From an uncultured Christensenella sp. (lineage in GTDB: Bacteria > Bacillota > Clostridia > Christensenellales > UBA3700): DNA of 25,595 bases. This document shows positions 9,341 through 17,331 of this stretch, piece after piece. Made by a program: the position numbers and the translations under genes. The stretch's first letter is position 1. Each line of letters begins with the position of its first letter. The stretch spans positions 28,884-54,478 of the forward strand of contig CAJTNW010000007.1 in the NCBI GenBank assembly GCA_910577795.1. Direction: 5' to 3'. The notes beneath the pieces were generated by a model. That model worked only from the letters and a program-made list of their open reading frames with translations, did not search any database and was not told the DNA's origin.

Positions 9341-9802
9341 TTATTTATGATATTCAGAGTTGCTGTTTATCATAAATGCCCTATAAATTTGCTCTGACAA
9401 AATAACTCTCATTAATTGATGAGGGAATGTCATTTTTCCAAAACATAAAGTAAAGTCTGCCTTTTGTTTTATCTCATCGGATAAGCCATAAGACCCACCA
9501 ATTACAAAAGTAATTTCACTTACACCACTCGTTTGCAAATCATCTATTTTTTCTGCTAAATCCGTGCTTGTAAGCATTACCCCCGCTAAATCTAAGATTA
9601 TTACATACCCTTTCAATTTTGATATTATACTTTTTCCTTCAATAACTTTTACTTTATTTATGTCATTGCTCTCTAGCCTACTTTCAGCAACTTCAACAAC
9701 ATTAAACTTGCAAAATCTAGTAAGCCTTTTTGCATACTCACTAACCGCATCTTTATAAAAGTTTTCTTTAATTTTTCCTACGCAAACTATATTAATATTC
9801 AT
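9341..9802 (-). CDS. rlmH: 23S rRNA pseudouridine-1915 N3-methyltransferase RlmH
   Basis: A 153-residue SPOUT methyltransferase that modifies pseudouridine 1915 of 23S rRNA on assembled 70S ribosomes. The SAM-binding knot motif IGGSYGLSDE is at 101-110, followed by MTFPHQLMRVILSEQIYRAF, and the protein ends in the family-typical YHK. Length and start match the family (159 residues in B. subtilis). It begins 11 bases after the CPBP protease gene, so the two are likely co-transcribed. Linkage of walJ and rlmH is conserved in many Bacillota. Confidence 0.97.
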   Translation of the reverse strand: MNINIVCVGKIKENFYKDAVSEYAKRLTRFCKFNVVEVAESRLESNDINKVKVIEGKSIISKLKGYVIILDLAGVMLTSTDLAEKIDDLQTSGVSEITFVIGGSYGLSDEIKQKADFTLCFGKMTFPHQLMRVILSEQIYRAFMINSNSEYHK

Positions 9803-9813
9803 AACTATAAATT

Positions 9814-10944
9814 TTATGCAAATAAATTAATTATCCATACTGCAAGCGAAATTCCTAACGCAGCCAACAAAGCATACCAGTCAAACTTGTTACGTTTTTT
9901 TATTGTTTGCATATTTGCCTCTTGCATAACTTTATCCAATTTATTTTCATTAACATTCTGTTCAGTTTTTACTTCATTTGTAGCACTATCACTGCTATCC
10001 AAATCGCCATTCAAACTTATGTCATCACATGGGTCGTCAAACAAAGTTTTTAAAGTATTCCCTAAATCTTTTAACCAATTCAATTGGAATTTATGTTTTT
10101 CATTATACTTAGCATCTTTGCTCAATTTCATAATGTAACCTAGCAAGAAATACAATGCTACAAAACCAACTATACTCATAGTAACATAAATAGCAACTTC
10201 TGCCCCTACTGATAATGTTTTATTTGTGGTAGAAAGCAACACAGAAAACAAAATCGCCAAAGCATTATTTGCAAAGTGACAAATAATTGACGCAAGCAAA
10301 GAGCCTGTTACAAAGTACAAATACGCAAATACCATACCAATTAAAAATTGATGCACAGTTTGCTCTGCATTGCCATGAAAAATTGAAAATAAAAGTCCAG
10401 ACATTACTATTGCAAACACATAATTTTTACGTTTTAAACCTCTTGCAACTCCTGCACGGAACAATAATTCCTCACCTACTGCTGGCAAAACTGCCACAAA
10501 AAATACAGAAAGCATAATCTCCCACCACTGAGAACCTAGTGCTAAATCAGTATCTAAAGGTGATTTTGTAATTAATCTTACAAGTCTAACAAATCCCTCC
10601 GCAAGTGGTAAAAAAGCCATAATACAAGCAATAGAGATAACTGGAATAATTAAAACTTGTTTATAGTTAAGGCTGCGATTTATCCTACTTTCTTGTAGCA
10701 ATGGTTTATGAGCAACTCCACCATAAGCCGCAACTGCAATTACAAGCGCTGCTTGATTTACTAACATCATAACCCATGTAAACCAAGTTGGAGCATTTTC
10801 AACATCTATTCCAGTTAATTCCGCAACTAATATTAATACTACCTGAAAAATATATAAAAATACAAAGCCAGCGACAAATACACCTGCTCCGTCACTCATT
10901 CTTGGTCCAAAATAGTTTTTGTTAATATCCTCAATTTTTTTCAT
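9814..10944 (-). CDS. CPBP family intramembrane metalloprotease
   Basis: A 376-residue polytopic membrane protein with the CAAX-protease/bacteriocin-processing (CPBP, Abi) signature: E158-E159-x3-R163, F189-H190 and H223-x3-N227. About eight hydrophobic segments are seen, including an N-terminal one at 20-42 and a final one at 358-374. A charged cytoplasmic linker of about 80 residues (275-355) separates the protease core from the last helix, which looks like an added tail anchor. It sits between walJ and rlmH, the position where many Bacillota carry the HtrA serine protease; replacement by a CPBP protease is my inference. Substrate unknown. Confidence 0.87.
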   Translation of the reverse strand: MKKIEDINKNYFGPRMSDGAGVFVAGFVFLYIFQVVLILVAELTGIDVENAPTWFTWVMMLVNQAALVIAVAAYGGVAHKPLLQESRINRSLNYKQVLIIPVISIACIMAFLPLAEGFVRLVRLITKSPLDTDLALGSQWWEIMLSVFFVAVLPAVGEELLFRAGVARGLKRKNYVFAIVMSGLLFSIFHGNAEQTVHQFLIGMVFAYLYFVTGSLLASIICHFANNALAILFSVLLSTTNKTLSVGAEVAIYVTMSIVGFVALYFLLGYIMKLSKDAKYNEKHKFQLNWLKDLGNTLKTLFDDPCDDISLNGDLDSSDSATNEVKTEQNVNENKLDKVMQEANMQTIKKRNKFDWYALLAALGISLAVWIINLFA

Positions 10945-11001
10945 AATCTTTTACCTTATAAAGTTATTTATATAAAATTATTAAAACAAAAATTTGATAG
11001 A

Positions 11002-11781
11002 TTAAATATCATAAATTTTGCTAGGAATATACTGGTCTAGTATATCCAAACTTATATCACTTTTTGTTGCTCCTAATCTTTTTAAAACATTATTAGTTTC
11101 ATGAAAAGCAAGTTTTTTTAAGTTATTGTCCTCACTTAAATGTGCAAGCAAAAATCTTTTAGACGACTCTGCAAGTTTGTTTACTGCCATTGCAGTTTCA
11201 ATATTTGCCAAATGCCCGCGGTTGCTCATTATTCTGCGTTTTAGTTGTTCTGGATAACTGCCTTTTTTTAGCATATTAATGTCATGATTAGACTCTATAA
11301 TAGTAATATCTGTGCCTTTTAAATGTTTTAGTATGGAATCAGTTACAACTCCTAAGTCCGTTGCCAAGGCAAAAGTTTTACCTTCACCCTCTATCCTATA
11401 CCCTACTGAATAAGCCGCGTCATGAGGTGTGCGAAATGGTTTGATAAAAACATCACCTATTTTAAAACCATTTTCAAAATTTTCATTATCCCCACAATAA
11501 TTAACATCACCAACTCTATCCGCTATTGCCTTATAACATTGTGGGTGAGCATAAACTACTGCATTTGTATTTCTTGCCAAAATTCCTATGCCTTTAATAT
11601 GGTCACTATGGTCATGAGTTATAAGAATATGATTAATATCCATAATATCAAGTCCAATACTTTTCATTCTGTTATTCAATTCCCTACAAGATAACCCATT
11701 ATCAATAATTATACCATGTCCTTCAACATTTATATATATACAGTTACCTTTGCTACCGCTACCAAGCGAACAAACCCGCAT
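11002..11781 (-). CDS. walJ: Metallo-beta-lactamase-fold hydrolase WalJ (YycJ)
   Basis: A 259-residue MBL-fold protein. The metal-binding motif H56-D-H-S-D-H61 is present, and the opening VCSLGSGSKGNCIYI is characteristic of WalJ/YycJ, a 5'-3' exonuclease-like member of the WalRK locus linked to coordination of cell division and DNA replication. Other conserved metal-site pieces are FRTPHDAAYSVG and LLAHLSEDNN. AGAGGT precedes the ATG. The walRK, walH and walI genes are not upstream here; an NSS transporter with its own terminator is, so walJ starts a new transcription unit. A perfect 8-1-8 AT palindrome lies at 11871-11887 upstream. Confidence 0.92.
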   Translation of the reverse strand: MRVCSLGSGSKGNCIYINVEGHGIIIDNGLSCRELNNRMKSIGLDIMDINHILITHDHSDHIKGIGILARNTNAVVYAHPQCYKAIADRVGDVNYCGDNENFENGFKIGDVFIKPFRTPHDAAYSVGYRIEGEGKTFALATDLGVVTDSILKHLKGTDITIIESNHDINMLKKGSYPEQLKRRIMSNRGHLANIETAMAVNKLAESSKRFLLAHLSEDNNLKKLAFHETNNVLKRLGATKSDISLDILDQYIPSKIYDI

Positions 11782-11908
11782 TTTTACCTCTGTAAATTTA
11801 AATTTGATAATAAAAATTTTATTACCTTATTGTGATTATAAATACCTAAAATGTATTTGCACATTTGACTTATAATAATTTATTATATCACAAAATATTT
11901 ATAAAAAT

Positions 11909-11940
11909 AAAAAAGAGGCTAACTTAAAAACCTCTTTTTA
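11909..11940 (-). terminator. Intrinsic terminator of the NSS symporter gene
   Basis: A 9-base-pair stem AAAAAGAGG/CCTCTTTTT with a 12-base loop, starting 12 bases after the symporter stop, with a T-rich 3' arm on the minus strand. Confidence 0.75.
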
Positions 11941-11951
11941 AAAATTTAAAC

Positions 11952-13442
11952 TTATTTAATTTTGTTTTTTAATTTTTTACTATCCCAATAATTTGCAACT
12001 GCATTTGCCGCAACACTAAACAAAACTAAAAATACTGCAGTTAACACTATTGTCAGTTTGCCACCAATTGTAGTAAACCCTGCCTGTCCAGAAAATACTT
12101 CATAAATACCTATGCCAAGCACACACAATATTCCTACAGGTGTAACATATCTTATCAAAAATCCCCAAATTTTGTAAATTGTAATTTTATTTTTTGTATC
12201 TGCTCCCAAATCATCTAGCAAATTATTTGGCTTAACTTTATACCCAATAAGCAAACATGTGCTTGCAGCCGTTATTGGCAAAATAATTTTATTGGTAATT
12301 GAATCAAATAATGTTAGCAAATCTACACCTTCAACTTGCAAATTTTTAACACCAAAGGACATTGCTATAAATGCACCAATACCAAAAACTATACCCGCTA
12401 CACACATTGATGCTAATTTTCTGTTTATATGAAATTTTTCTACAATAAATTGAACTGGCACTTCCAATAAGGCTATTGAAGATGTAGTTGCAGCAAGTAT
12501 TACAAGCATAAAAAATATTGTACCAAATATTCTTCCAGCAACAGGTCCCATACTAGCAAAAACCTCTGCAAGCACAACAAATAGTAACCCTGGTCCTGCA
12601 GTTGGCTCTAGCCCAAAAGAAAATACTGCTGGGAATATTGCCATACCTGCAAGCATAGCAATTACTGTATCCATAACACCAACCAGTACACTGCTTTTGC
12701 CTATGTTCATGTTATCTTTCATATAACTACCATACGCAACATTTATACCCATACCAAGTGACATACTAAAAAACACTTGCCCCAAAGCCGACAAAATTGT
12801 TGAACCATTAACTTTAGTAAAATCTGGTTTGAATAAAAACAATAACCCCTCGCTAGCATTTGGCAAAGTAAGACTTTTTATTACAACAATTATTAAGCAA
12901 ACAAACAAGGCAGGCATTAGTATTTTGCTTGCTTTTTCTATACCCTTGTTAACACCAAATAATACTATAATTGCCACAACAAACGCAAATATAAAAAGAT
13001 AAAGCACTGGCATACCAACACTTGTTGTAAATGTGCCAAACATATCTCCAACATGGCTACTACCACTTGCAACACCAATACCACCAATATAGTCGACCAT
13101 ATATTTAATTGACCAACCACCAATTACTTGATAGTAACACAATATTAAAAATGGAACAACTACACCAAGATAGCCAAGCCATTTAGCCCATTTGCTAATA
13201 CCACCATAAGTATCAATAACATTTACACCAGAGCGCTTGCCAATAACAAACTCGCCTATCATAGCAATAACACCGACTAAGCAAACCATGAGGATATAAA
13301 TAAAAACAAAAGCCGCACCGCCACCTTGACCTACTCTGTATGGAAAACTCCACAAATTGCCAAGACCGACAGCCGACCCAACTGTTGCCATTAAAAACCC
13401 AAATTTACTTGTAAATCCTTTACTACTCTTTTGCTTACTCAA
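11952..13442 (-). CDS. Neurotransmitter:sodium symporter (NSS) family transporter
   Basis: A 496-residue membrane protein of the LeuT/MhsT family, which carries amino acids or related amines inward with sodium. The hallmark TM1 region GSAVGLGNLWSFPYRVGQGGG is at about 21-41, with its unwound substrate/sodium-binding centre, and about 12 hydrophobic segments follow. The substrate cannot be told; bacterial members mostly carry hydrophobic amino acids. The start is TTG (13440-13442) with CAGGAG 7 bases upstream. The short N-terminal tail (KQKSSKGFTSKF) is typical. The gene follows the COG2426 gene by 87 bases and ends at a clear terminator. Confidence 0.93.
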   Translation of the reverse strand: MSKQKSSKGFTSKFGFLMATVGSAVGLGNLWSFPYRVGQGGGAAFVFIYILMVCLVGVIAMIGEFVIGKRSGVNVIDTYGGISKWAKWLGYLGVVVPFLILCYYQVIGGWSIKYMVDYIGGIGVASGSSHVGDMFGTFTTSVGMPVLYLFIFAFVVAIIVLFGVNKGIEKASKILMPALFVCLIIVVIKSLTLPNASEGLLFLFKPDFTKVNGSTILSALGQVFFSMSLGMGINVAYGSYMKDNMNIGKSSVLVGVMDTVIAMLAGMAIFPAVFSFGLEPTAGPGLLFVVLAEVFASMGPVAGRIFGTIFFMLVILAATTSSIALLEVPVQFIVEKFHINRKLASMCVAGIVFGIGAFIAMSFGVKNLQVEGVDLLTLFDSITNKIILPITAASTCLLIGYKVKPNNLLDDLGADTKNKITIYKIWGFLIRYVTPVGILCVLGIGIYEVFSGQAGFTTIGGKLTIVLTAVFLVLFSVAANAVANYWDSKKLKNKIK

Positions 13443-13529
13443 TGTTTTGCTCCTGTTAATTTATTTCAAATTGTCCCCCAAATCAAAACACTAAAATATA
13501 GTTTATTTAAATTATTTATTTGCAATGTT

Positions 13530-14390
13530 TTAATCTTTTTTATCTTCTTCCTTTATATTGCTATAATCTATTTTTTTAATTATATCCCGATTTTCAGCGG
13601 TTTTTTCCTCATAAATTTCCATTTCTTTTATACTTACACCATTTTGATTATTGTCATTTAAATTATTTTTAGATTTATTCTTTTCTTCAATATCAAAACT
13701 ATCAATAAGATTTTCTGTTTCGTTTATACCATCATTTTTATTTGTTTCAGTGAGGTTATTTTGTTCTTCTTTTTTCTTTTTTAATTTTGATTTAACAACA
13801 AGATAGATTATATTTAAAACCAGCAATGTCAAAACTGCTATCATAAAAATTGTCAAAAACAAATTTAAATTGTCCTTAAACAAAAGGCTTAATCCTGTCA
13901 TTATTAAACCTGATGAGATATTACCAATGCTAACTGCAAGCAAAGATTTCCAAAATCCAAGTCCTAAAAATACTGCAACTGCAGTACCAGTCCACACACC
14001 TGTTAATGGTAATGGTATAGCCACAAACAAAAAAACTCCAATAATTTTTATGAAATCTTCTGTATGTTTACTATCTGCTTTGTTTGCTTTTTTTCTAACA
14101 CTTTCCGCCTTTGACTTAAACAAACTTTCAACTGCGTTTGCAAGCCCTCTAAAAACTTTAATTTTTTTCATAGCATTAAGCACTGGCATTAAAATTAAAA
14201 GCAAAATAGGAGCAACAATAATAGAACCTAAAAAGGCATAACCAAAAGCGGTATACCAACTAAGTCCCATCTCAATTGCAACAGGAATAGCACCACGCAA
14301 TTCTATAATAGGCAACATTGATATTATGAAAATAGTCAAAATATCATTGTTTAAAAGTTCTCTAAAAAAATTAATTACCGCATCTGCCAT
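13530..14390 (-). CDS. COG2426 small multidrug-export-like membrane protein
   Basis: A 286-residue protein whose first 200 residues match the COG2426 family: the opening ISMLPIIELRGAIPVAIEMG, the charged loop KADSKHTEDFIKIIGVFLFVAIPLPLTGVWTGT and SIGNISSG are family hallmarks, spread over about five membrane segments. The family is named for export of small drugs but its real function is poorly known. Residues about 205-286 are an added, highly charged Asn/Lys/Glu-rich cytoplasmic tail not usual in the family. I start at the ATG at 14390, which has GGAG six bases upstream, not at an in-frame GTG four codons earlier. A strong promoter lies about 90 bases upstream. Confidence 0.85.
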   Translation of the reverse strand: MADAVINFFRELLNNDILTIFIISMLPIIELRGAIPVAIEMGLSWYTAFGYAFLGSIIVAPILLLILMPVLNAMKKIKVFRGLANAVESLFKSKAESVRKKANKADSKHTEDFIKIIGVFLFVAIPLPLTGVWTGTAVAVFLGLGFWKSLLAVSIGNISSGLIMTGLSLLFKDNLNLFLTIFMIAVLTLLVLNIIYLVVKSKLKKKKEEQNNLTETNKNDGINETENLIDSFDIEEKNKSKNNLNDNNQNGVSIKEMEIYEEKTAENRDIIKKIDYSNIKEEDKKD

Positions 14391-14483
14391 TATATTCTCC
14401 ACAAATAGTCATTATATTAAAAGCCAGCAGATTATTAGTGTCCTAATAGTTATGCCTATTATATTTTATTTTTATACAAGTTA

Positions 14484-14512
14484 ATTATAACCAAATGGTT
14501 GCATAAAGTCAA
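14484..14512 (-). promoter_or_regulatory. SigmaA-type promoter of the COG2426 gene
   Basis: On the minus strand TTGACT and TATAAT are spaced by exactly 17 bases (5/6 and 6/6 matches). The predicted start gives a leader of roughly 85 bases containing a small ATTAG-GACA-CTAAT hairpin. On the plus strand a weaker TTGCAT-18-TATATT element (14499-14528) could serve the divergent ttcA. Confidence 0.7.
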
Positions 14513-14580
14513 TAAGATAGTGTATATTATTATATATAAATAGTAAAATTCAACTGATTAATTACAAATTGAGGTAAATT

Positions 14581-15351
14581 ATGCAAAAGATTTTAGGATT
14601 GGCAAGACGAGCAATTGATGACTATAAAATGATTAAAGAGGGTGATAAAATTGCTGTCGGAGTTAGCGGAGGCAAAGATAGTATCTGTTTGCTTACTATT
14701 TTGCATAATTACAAAAAATTTGCACCTTACAAATTTGACATAATTGCAGTAAATATTAATTTAGGGTTTGAGCAAACAGACCAAAAAGAAGTTGAAGACT
14801 TAATAAATTTTTGCAAAAAAGAAGAAATACCTTTAATAATTCATAATACAGATATTGCTAAAATTATTTTTGAAGACAGAAAAGAAAAAAGTCCTTGCTC
14901 ATTATGCTCTAAAATGCGAAGAGGTGCACTAAACACTGTTGCTATACAAAATGGTTGCAATAAAATTGCTTTAGGACACAACGCAGATGATATTTTGGAA
15001 ACTATGCTCATGTGCCTTATGAATGAAGGAAGATTTAGCACTTTTTCACCAGTAAGTTTTATGGATAGGACAAACATTACACTAATAAGACCGCTTATTT
15101 ATGTTGAGGAAAAATATCTAGCAGCCCTTGCAAAAAAATACAACTTGCCGGTTGTACATAATCCTTGTCCTAAAGATAAAAACTCAAACAGAAGCGAAAC
15201 AAAAGAATTAATAGAACAAATCAATAACAATAAGCCAGGCACAAAACAAATTATGCTTGGTGCAATATACAACCCAAGCCGCAATAATCTTTGGGATACT
15301 TCTACCCCACAAGAATATAAAAGAGATAATACCGATAACAGAAAAATTTAA
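14581..15351 (+). CDS. ttcA: tRNA 2-thiocytidine biosynthesis protein TtcA family
   Basis: A 256-residue PP-loop ATPase of the TtcA/TtuA group, which adenylates and thiolates a tRNA base (cytidine 32 in TtcA) using a [4Fe-4S] cluster. Seen: the PP-loop SGGKDS at 29-34, the cluster-binding pair Cys106-x-x-Cys109 in SPCSLCSKMRRG, the third ligand Cys196 in HNPCPKD, and ALGHNADDILET, a conserved family motif. All three cluster cysteines are present, so the enzyme should be functional. GAGG lies 6-8 bases before the ATG. It is transcribed alone, divergent from the COG2426 gene, and ends at a strong bidirectional terminator shared with spoIIID. Which tRNA position is modified cannot be told from sequence. 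Confidence 0.9.
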   Translation: MQKILGLARRAIDDYKMIKEGDKIAVGVSGGKDSICLLTILHNYKKFAPYKFDIIAVNINLGFEQTDQKEVEDLINFCKKEEIPLIIHNTDIAKIIFEDRKEKSPCSLCSKMRRGALNTVAIQNGCNKIALGHNADDILETMLMCLMNEGRFSTFSPVSFMDRTNITLIRPLIYVEEKYLAALAKKYNLPVVHNPCPKDKNSNRSETKELIEQINNNKPGTKQIMLGAIYNPSRNNLWDTSTPQEYKRDNTDNRKI

Positions 15352-15417
15352 TTGAATTTTTATCAATTATTACACTTTTAATTTTTAAATGAAGTATTCT
15401 ACTACACTTAAAATCAC

Positions 15418-15441
15418 AATTTAATACCGATTTTTGAAAGG
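15418..15441 (+). repeat. Short intergenic repeat, copy 2
   Basis: Eighteen bases are identical to 3721-3738, and the diverged copy at 7301-7320 matches TAATACCGATTTTTGAAAGG (15422-15441) at 18 of 20 positions. It lies between the ttcA stop and the terminator hairpin. Confidence 0.4.
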
Positions 15442-15455
15442 ATAATTATATTAAT

Positions 15456-15492
15456 AAAAAAGTCATAAGCATATTTTGCTTATGACTTTTTT
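15456..15492. terminator. Bidirectional terminator between ttcA and spoIIID
   Basis: A perfect 16-base-pair stem (15456-15471 with 15477-15492) around a 5-base loop. Its core is GTCATAAGCA and it has A-run and T-run ends, so it can terminate ttcA on the plus strand and spoIIID on the minus strand. Confidence 0.92.
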
Positions 15493-15515
15493 AATTATTT
15501 TAACTTATATGTATA

Positions 15516-15764
15516 TTAGTGATGCGAGTATTTCAATTGAGTGCTATGTCCGCCACGGATATGTCTTTCTGCTAAATTTTTATCCAGCACTTCACGGACT
15601 TTTTCGTATTTTTCTGGGTCAACCTGTGGTAATCTTACTGTCATATCTGTATGAGCAGTGCTTTTAGAAATCATAAATACATTTGCAGTATCACGCAGAG
15701 TTGACTCCGTTTCTATAATGTAATTAGCAACTTCTTCCACCCTTTCCATAATATAATTTTGCAT
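15516..15764 (-). CDS. spoIIID: Sporulation transcription factor SpoIIID
   Basis: An 82-residue DNA-binding protein matching SpoIIID, the mother-cell regulator that acts after SigmaE during sporulation. Seen: the opening YIMERVEEVANYIIETESTLRDTANVF, the helix-turn-helix ISKSTAHTDMTVRLP (the SKST-x-H-x-D/M recognition helix), and the C-terminal RHIRGGHSTQLKY basic helix, a signature of the family. Length is normal. AGGAG lies 8 bases before the ATG. It is convergent with ttcA. A SigmaE-like promoter lies directly upstream, as expected if the B. subtilis cascade is kept. This is the clearest sign that the organism, or its recent ancestor, forms endospores. Confidence 0.95.
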   Translation of the reverse strand: MQNYIMERVEEVANYIIETESTLRDTANVFMISKSTAHTDMTVRLPQVDPEKYEKVREVLDKNLAERHIRGGHSTQLKYSHH

Positions 15765-15794
15765 ATTACATACTCCTAATCTACTTCTCTATAT

Positions 15795-15823
15795 ATTGTA
15801 TTGAGTTTGTTTATACAATATGC
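15795..15823 (-). promoter_or_regulatory. SigmaE-type sporulation promoter of spoIIID
   Basis: On the minus strand GCATATT (-35) and AATACAAT (-10) are separated by 14 bases. The B. subtilis SigmaE consensus is KMATATT-N13-15-CATACAHT; here the -35 matches fully and the -10 at 7 of 8 positions. It ends about 30 bases before the spoIIID ATG. Confidence 0.7.
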
Positions 15824-15909
15824 AAAATACTGTTCAAATAACAAAAATTTGGACAAGTTTCAGCCATTTTTGACAAAAACAAATAAAAGTGCTTTTTATT
15901 TTTTTGCTA

Positions 15910-15938
15910 TTGCAAAATTTTATTAATAATGATATAAT
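15910..15938 (+). promoter_or_regulatory. SigmaA-type promoter of the GH16 gene
   Basis: TTGCAA and a perfect TATAAT spaced by 17 bases, ending 30 bases before the GH16 ATG. Confidence 0.6.
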
Positions 15939-15968
15939 TAATTATTAAAAATTTTTTAGGTGAAAATT

Positions 15969-16469
15969 ATGAGTGAAAACACAAAAAAATTAAACAAAAG
16001 TCAAATCATAATGATTATTTGTTCAGCAGTATTTTTAGTAATATTTGCTATTACATTTACTTTATGCTGGTTTTTTGTTGATGAAATTTATAAAGTAGAT
16101 TTAAATCAAATAAAAGCACCAGATAATATTGTGTGGTGCGACGAATTTGAAGGTGATAAAATTAATACTGACTACTGGCGCATAGAACCAGGAACTAATG
16201 CTGACACAGGTGAATCTTTTGACGGATTAAATTTTGGTGAACGTATTATACGCAAAGGTGGTTACTGGACACTTGACCAATGTTTAGTAGGCCCAACAAA
16301 AGATGGTGATAAAACTGCTAATGTGCTAAAAATTAGGACAGAAAAAGTTGGTGAAGACTGGCAGACTGCAGGAATAATTAGTGACAGAGCACTTGCACAA
16401 AATTTGGATATTTTGAAATTCGTGCAAGACTACCAAAATTTTATGGCACTTGGTCTGCGTTTTGGATGA
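15969..16469 (+). CDS. GH16 family glucanase, N-terminal part (frame-broken)
   Basis: The first part of a membrane-anchored glycoside hydrolase family 16 enzyme (laminarinase/licheninase group, cutting beta-1,3(4)-glucans). I start at the ATG at 15969, with AGGTG six bases upstream. A single membrane segment (about residues 12-36) should anchor it with the domain outside. The GH16 domain opens with NIVWCDEFEGDKINTDYWRIE. The frame is real up to about 16405; the last 20 or so residues (from DILKFVQDY) are out-of-frame and do not fit the family. Reading one base back at 16406 gives GYFEIRARLPKFYGTWSAFW, the next conserved GH16 stretch, which runs into the second part. So one base is missing, most likely an A in the AAAA run at 16399-16402. 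Confidence 0.8.
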   Translation: MSENTKKLNKSQIIMIICSAVFLVIFAITFTLCWFFVDEIYKVDLNQIKAPDNIVWCDEFEGDKINTDYWRIEPGTNADTGESFDGLNFGERIIRKGGYWTLDQCLVGPTKDGDKTANVLKIRTEKVGEDWQTAGIISDRALAQNLDILKFVQDYQNFMALGLRFG

Positions 16470-16999
16470 TGCCATACAATGCACCTACCGCTCCAACTGG
16501 CAAAGATGCACTAAATGCAAAATTATATGGTGGAGAGATTGACATTATGGAAGCACCTGCTTATGCCAGAAAAAGTAACGGAATTGTACAACAAGCCTTG
16601 CATATTGGTGATTATAATCGTAATACTGGAACAAGCACTTTCAGCATGAATTGGCTTACAGAAAATGTTGGTGATATTTATGATAGTTTTCATACTTATG
16701 GATTATATTGGGATGAAAATATGTATAAATTTTATGTAGACGAAAAATGTGTTTGGACTACTAGTTATAACCATACTGGTAATGTTTCTGGTATTGCACA
16801 ATATTTATTCTTATCTACTGAAATTGGCGGAAGAGATGGCATTGTTGGTAAAAACCCTTGGAAAGCAATTTTGCCAAAAAACAAGCAACTTGTAACAGAT
16901 AATCCACAAGACATTAAATATGGTGATTTTGAAATTGACTATGTACGTTGCTATAGCATAAAATCAACAGAGTTTGCTGTTAATAATCAAAAAAAATAA
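16466..16999 (+). CDS. GH16 family glucanase, catalytic C-terminal part
   Basis: The continuation of the same GH16 enzyme; true family similarity in this frame begins at 16406, upstream of this ATG. It contains the catalytic motif E-I-D-I-M-E (nucleophile and acid/base glutamates, in GGEIDIMEAP), then DSFHTYGLYWDENMYKFYVDEK and a final FEIDYVRCYS strand, all standard for the fold. The ATG at 16466 overlaps the TGA of the first part and has no ribosome binding site, so it is unlikely to be a genuine separate start. If joined, the enzyme would be about 343 residues with all catalytic residues intact. The break could be a recent mutation, a sequencing error or a programmed -1 shift. Confidence 0.8.
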   Translation: MMPYNAPTAPTGKDALNAKLYGGEIDIMEAPAYARKSNGIVQQALHIGDYNRNTGTSTFSMNWLTENVGDIYDSFHTYGLYWDENMYKFYVDEKCVWTTSYNHTGNVSGIAQYLFLSTEIGGRDGIVGKNPWKAILPKNKQLVTDNPQDIKYGDFEIDYVRCYSIKSTEFAVNNQKK

Positions 17000-17017
17000 A
17001 CTAGTAAAGGACCCATT

Positions 17018-17299
17018 ATGAATAATCAAGACAAATTGTTAAACTCAGAATTTGACATTGTATGGGAAAGAATTATAAAAAATCAAGGTGAAACTTTTTA
17101 TACCATATCAGGTTTAGAACTAATTTACAAAGTGGAAAATGATACACTAACCCATAATCGTAGCACCTTTGTAATACCAAAAACTTTATTAAAAAAAGCA
17201 TATTTGCAAACCCCAATAAAAAGTCTATCTCAATTAAAACATTTAAGGGCTTATTCTTACTTGTATGCTATACTTACTGACAAAAGAATATGCAATTAA
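17018..17299 (+). CDS. Conserved-looking hypothetical protein, 93 residues
   Basis: A small soluble protein without a signal peptide or membrane segment. The pattern GETFYTISGLELIYKV...NRSTFVIPKTLLKKAYLQTP...YSYLYAILTDKRI resembles a small domain of unknown function that I have seen in many Bacillota, in which a G-E-x-F turn and an R-T/S-x-x-x-I-x-K core are conserved; I cannot name it. AAAGGA lies six bases before the ATG. It follows the GH16 gene by 18 bases and is probably on the same transcript. No terminator follows before the next promoter at 17332. Confidence 0.65.
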   Translation: MNNQDKLLNSEFDIVWERIIKNQGETFYTISGLELIYKVENDTLTHNRSTFVIPKTLLKKAYLQTPIKSLSQLKHLRAYSYLYAILTDKRICN

Positions 17300-17331
17300 T
17301 AAGATATTTTAAGCAAGATTATTTTAGAATA

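Noticed and set aside
13870..14241. A 123-codon plus-strand open frame
   Set aside because: It lies antisense inside the COG2426 membrane protein gene, with no ribosome binding site or recognisable domain.
14499..14528. TTGCAT-18-TATATT as the ttcA promoter
   Set aside because: The -35 matches at only three of six positions; mentioned with the divergent promoter but not listed as a feature of its own.
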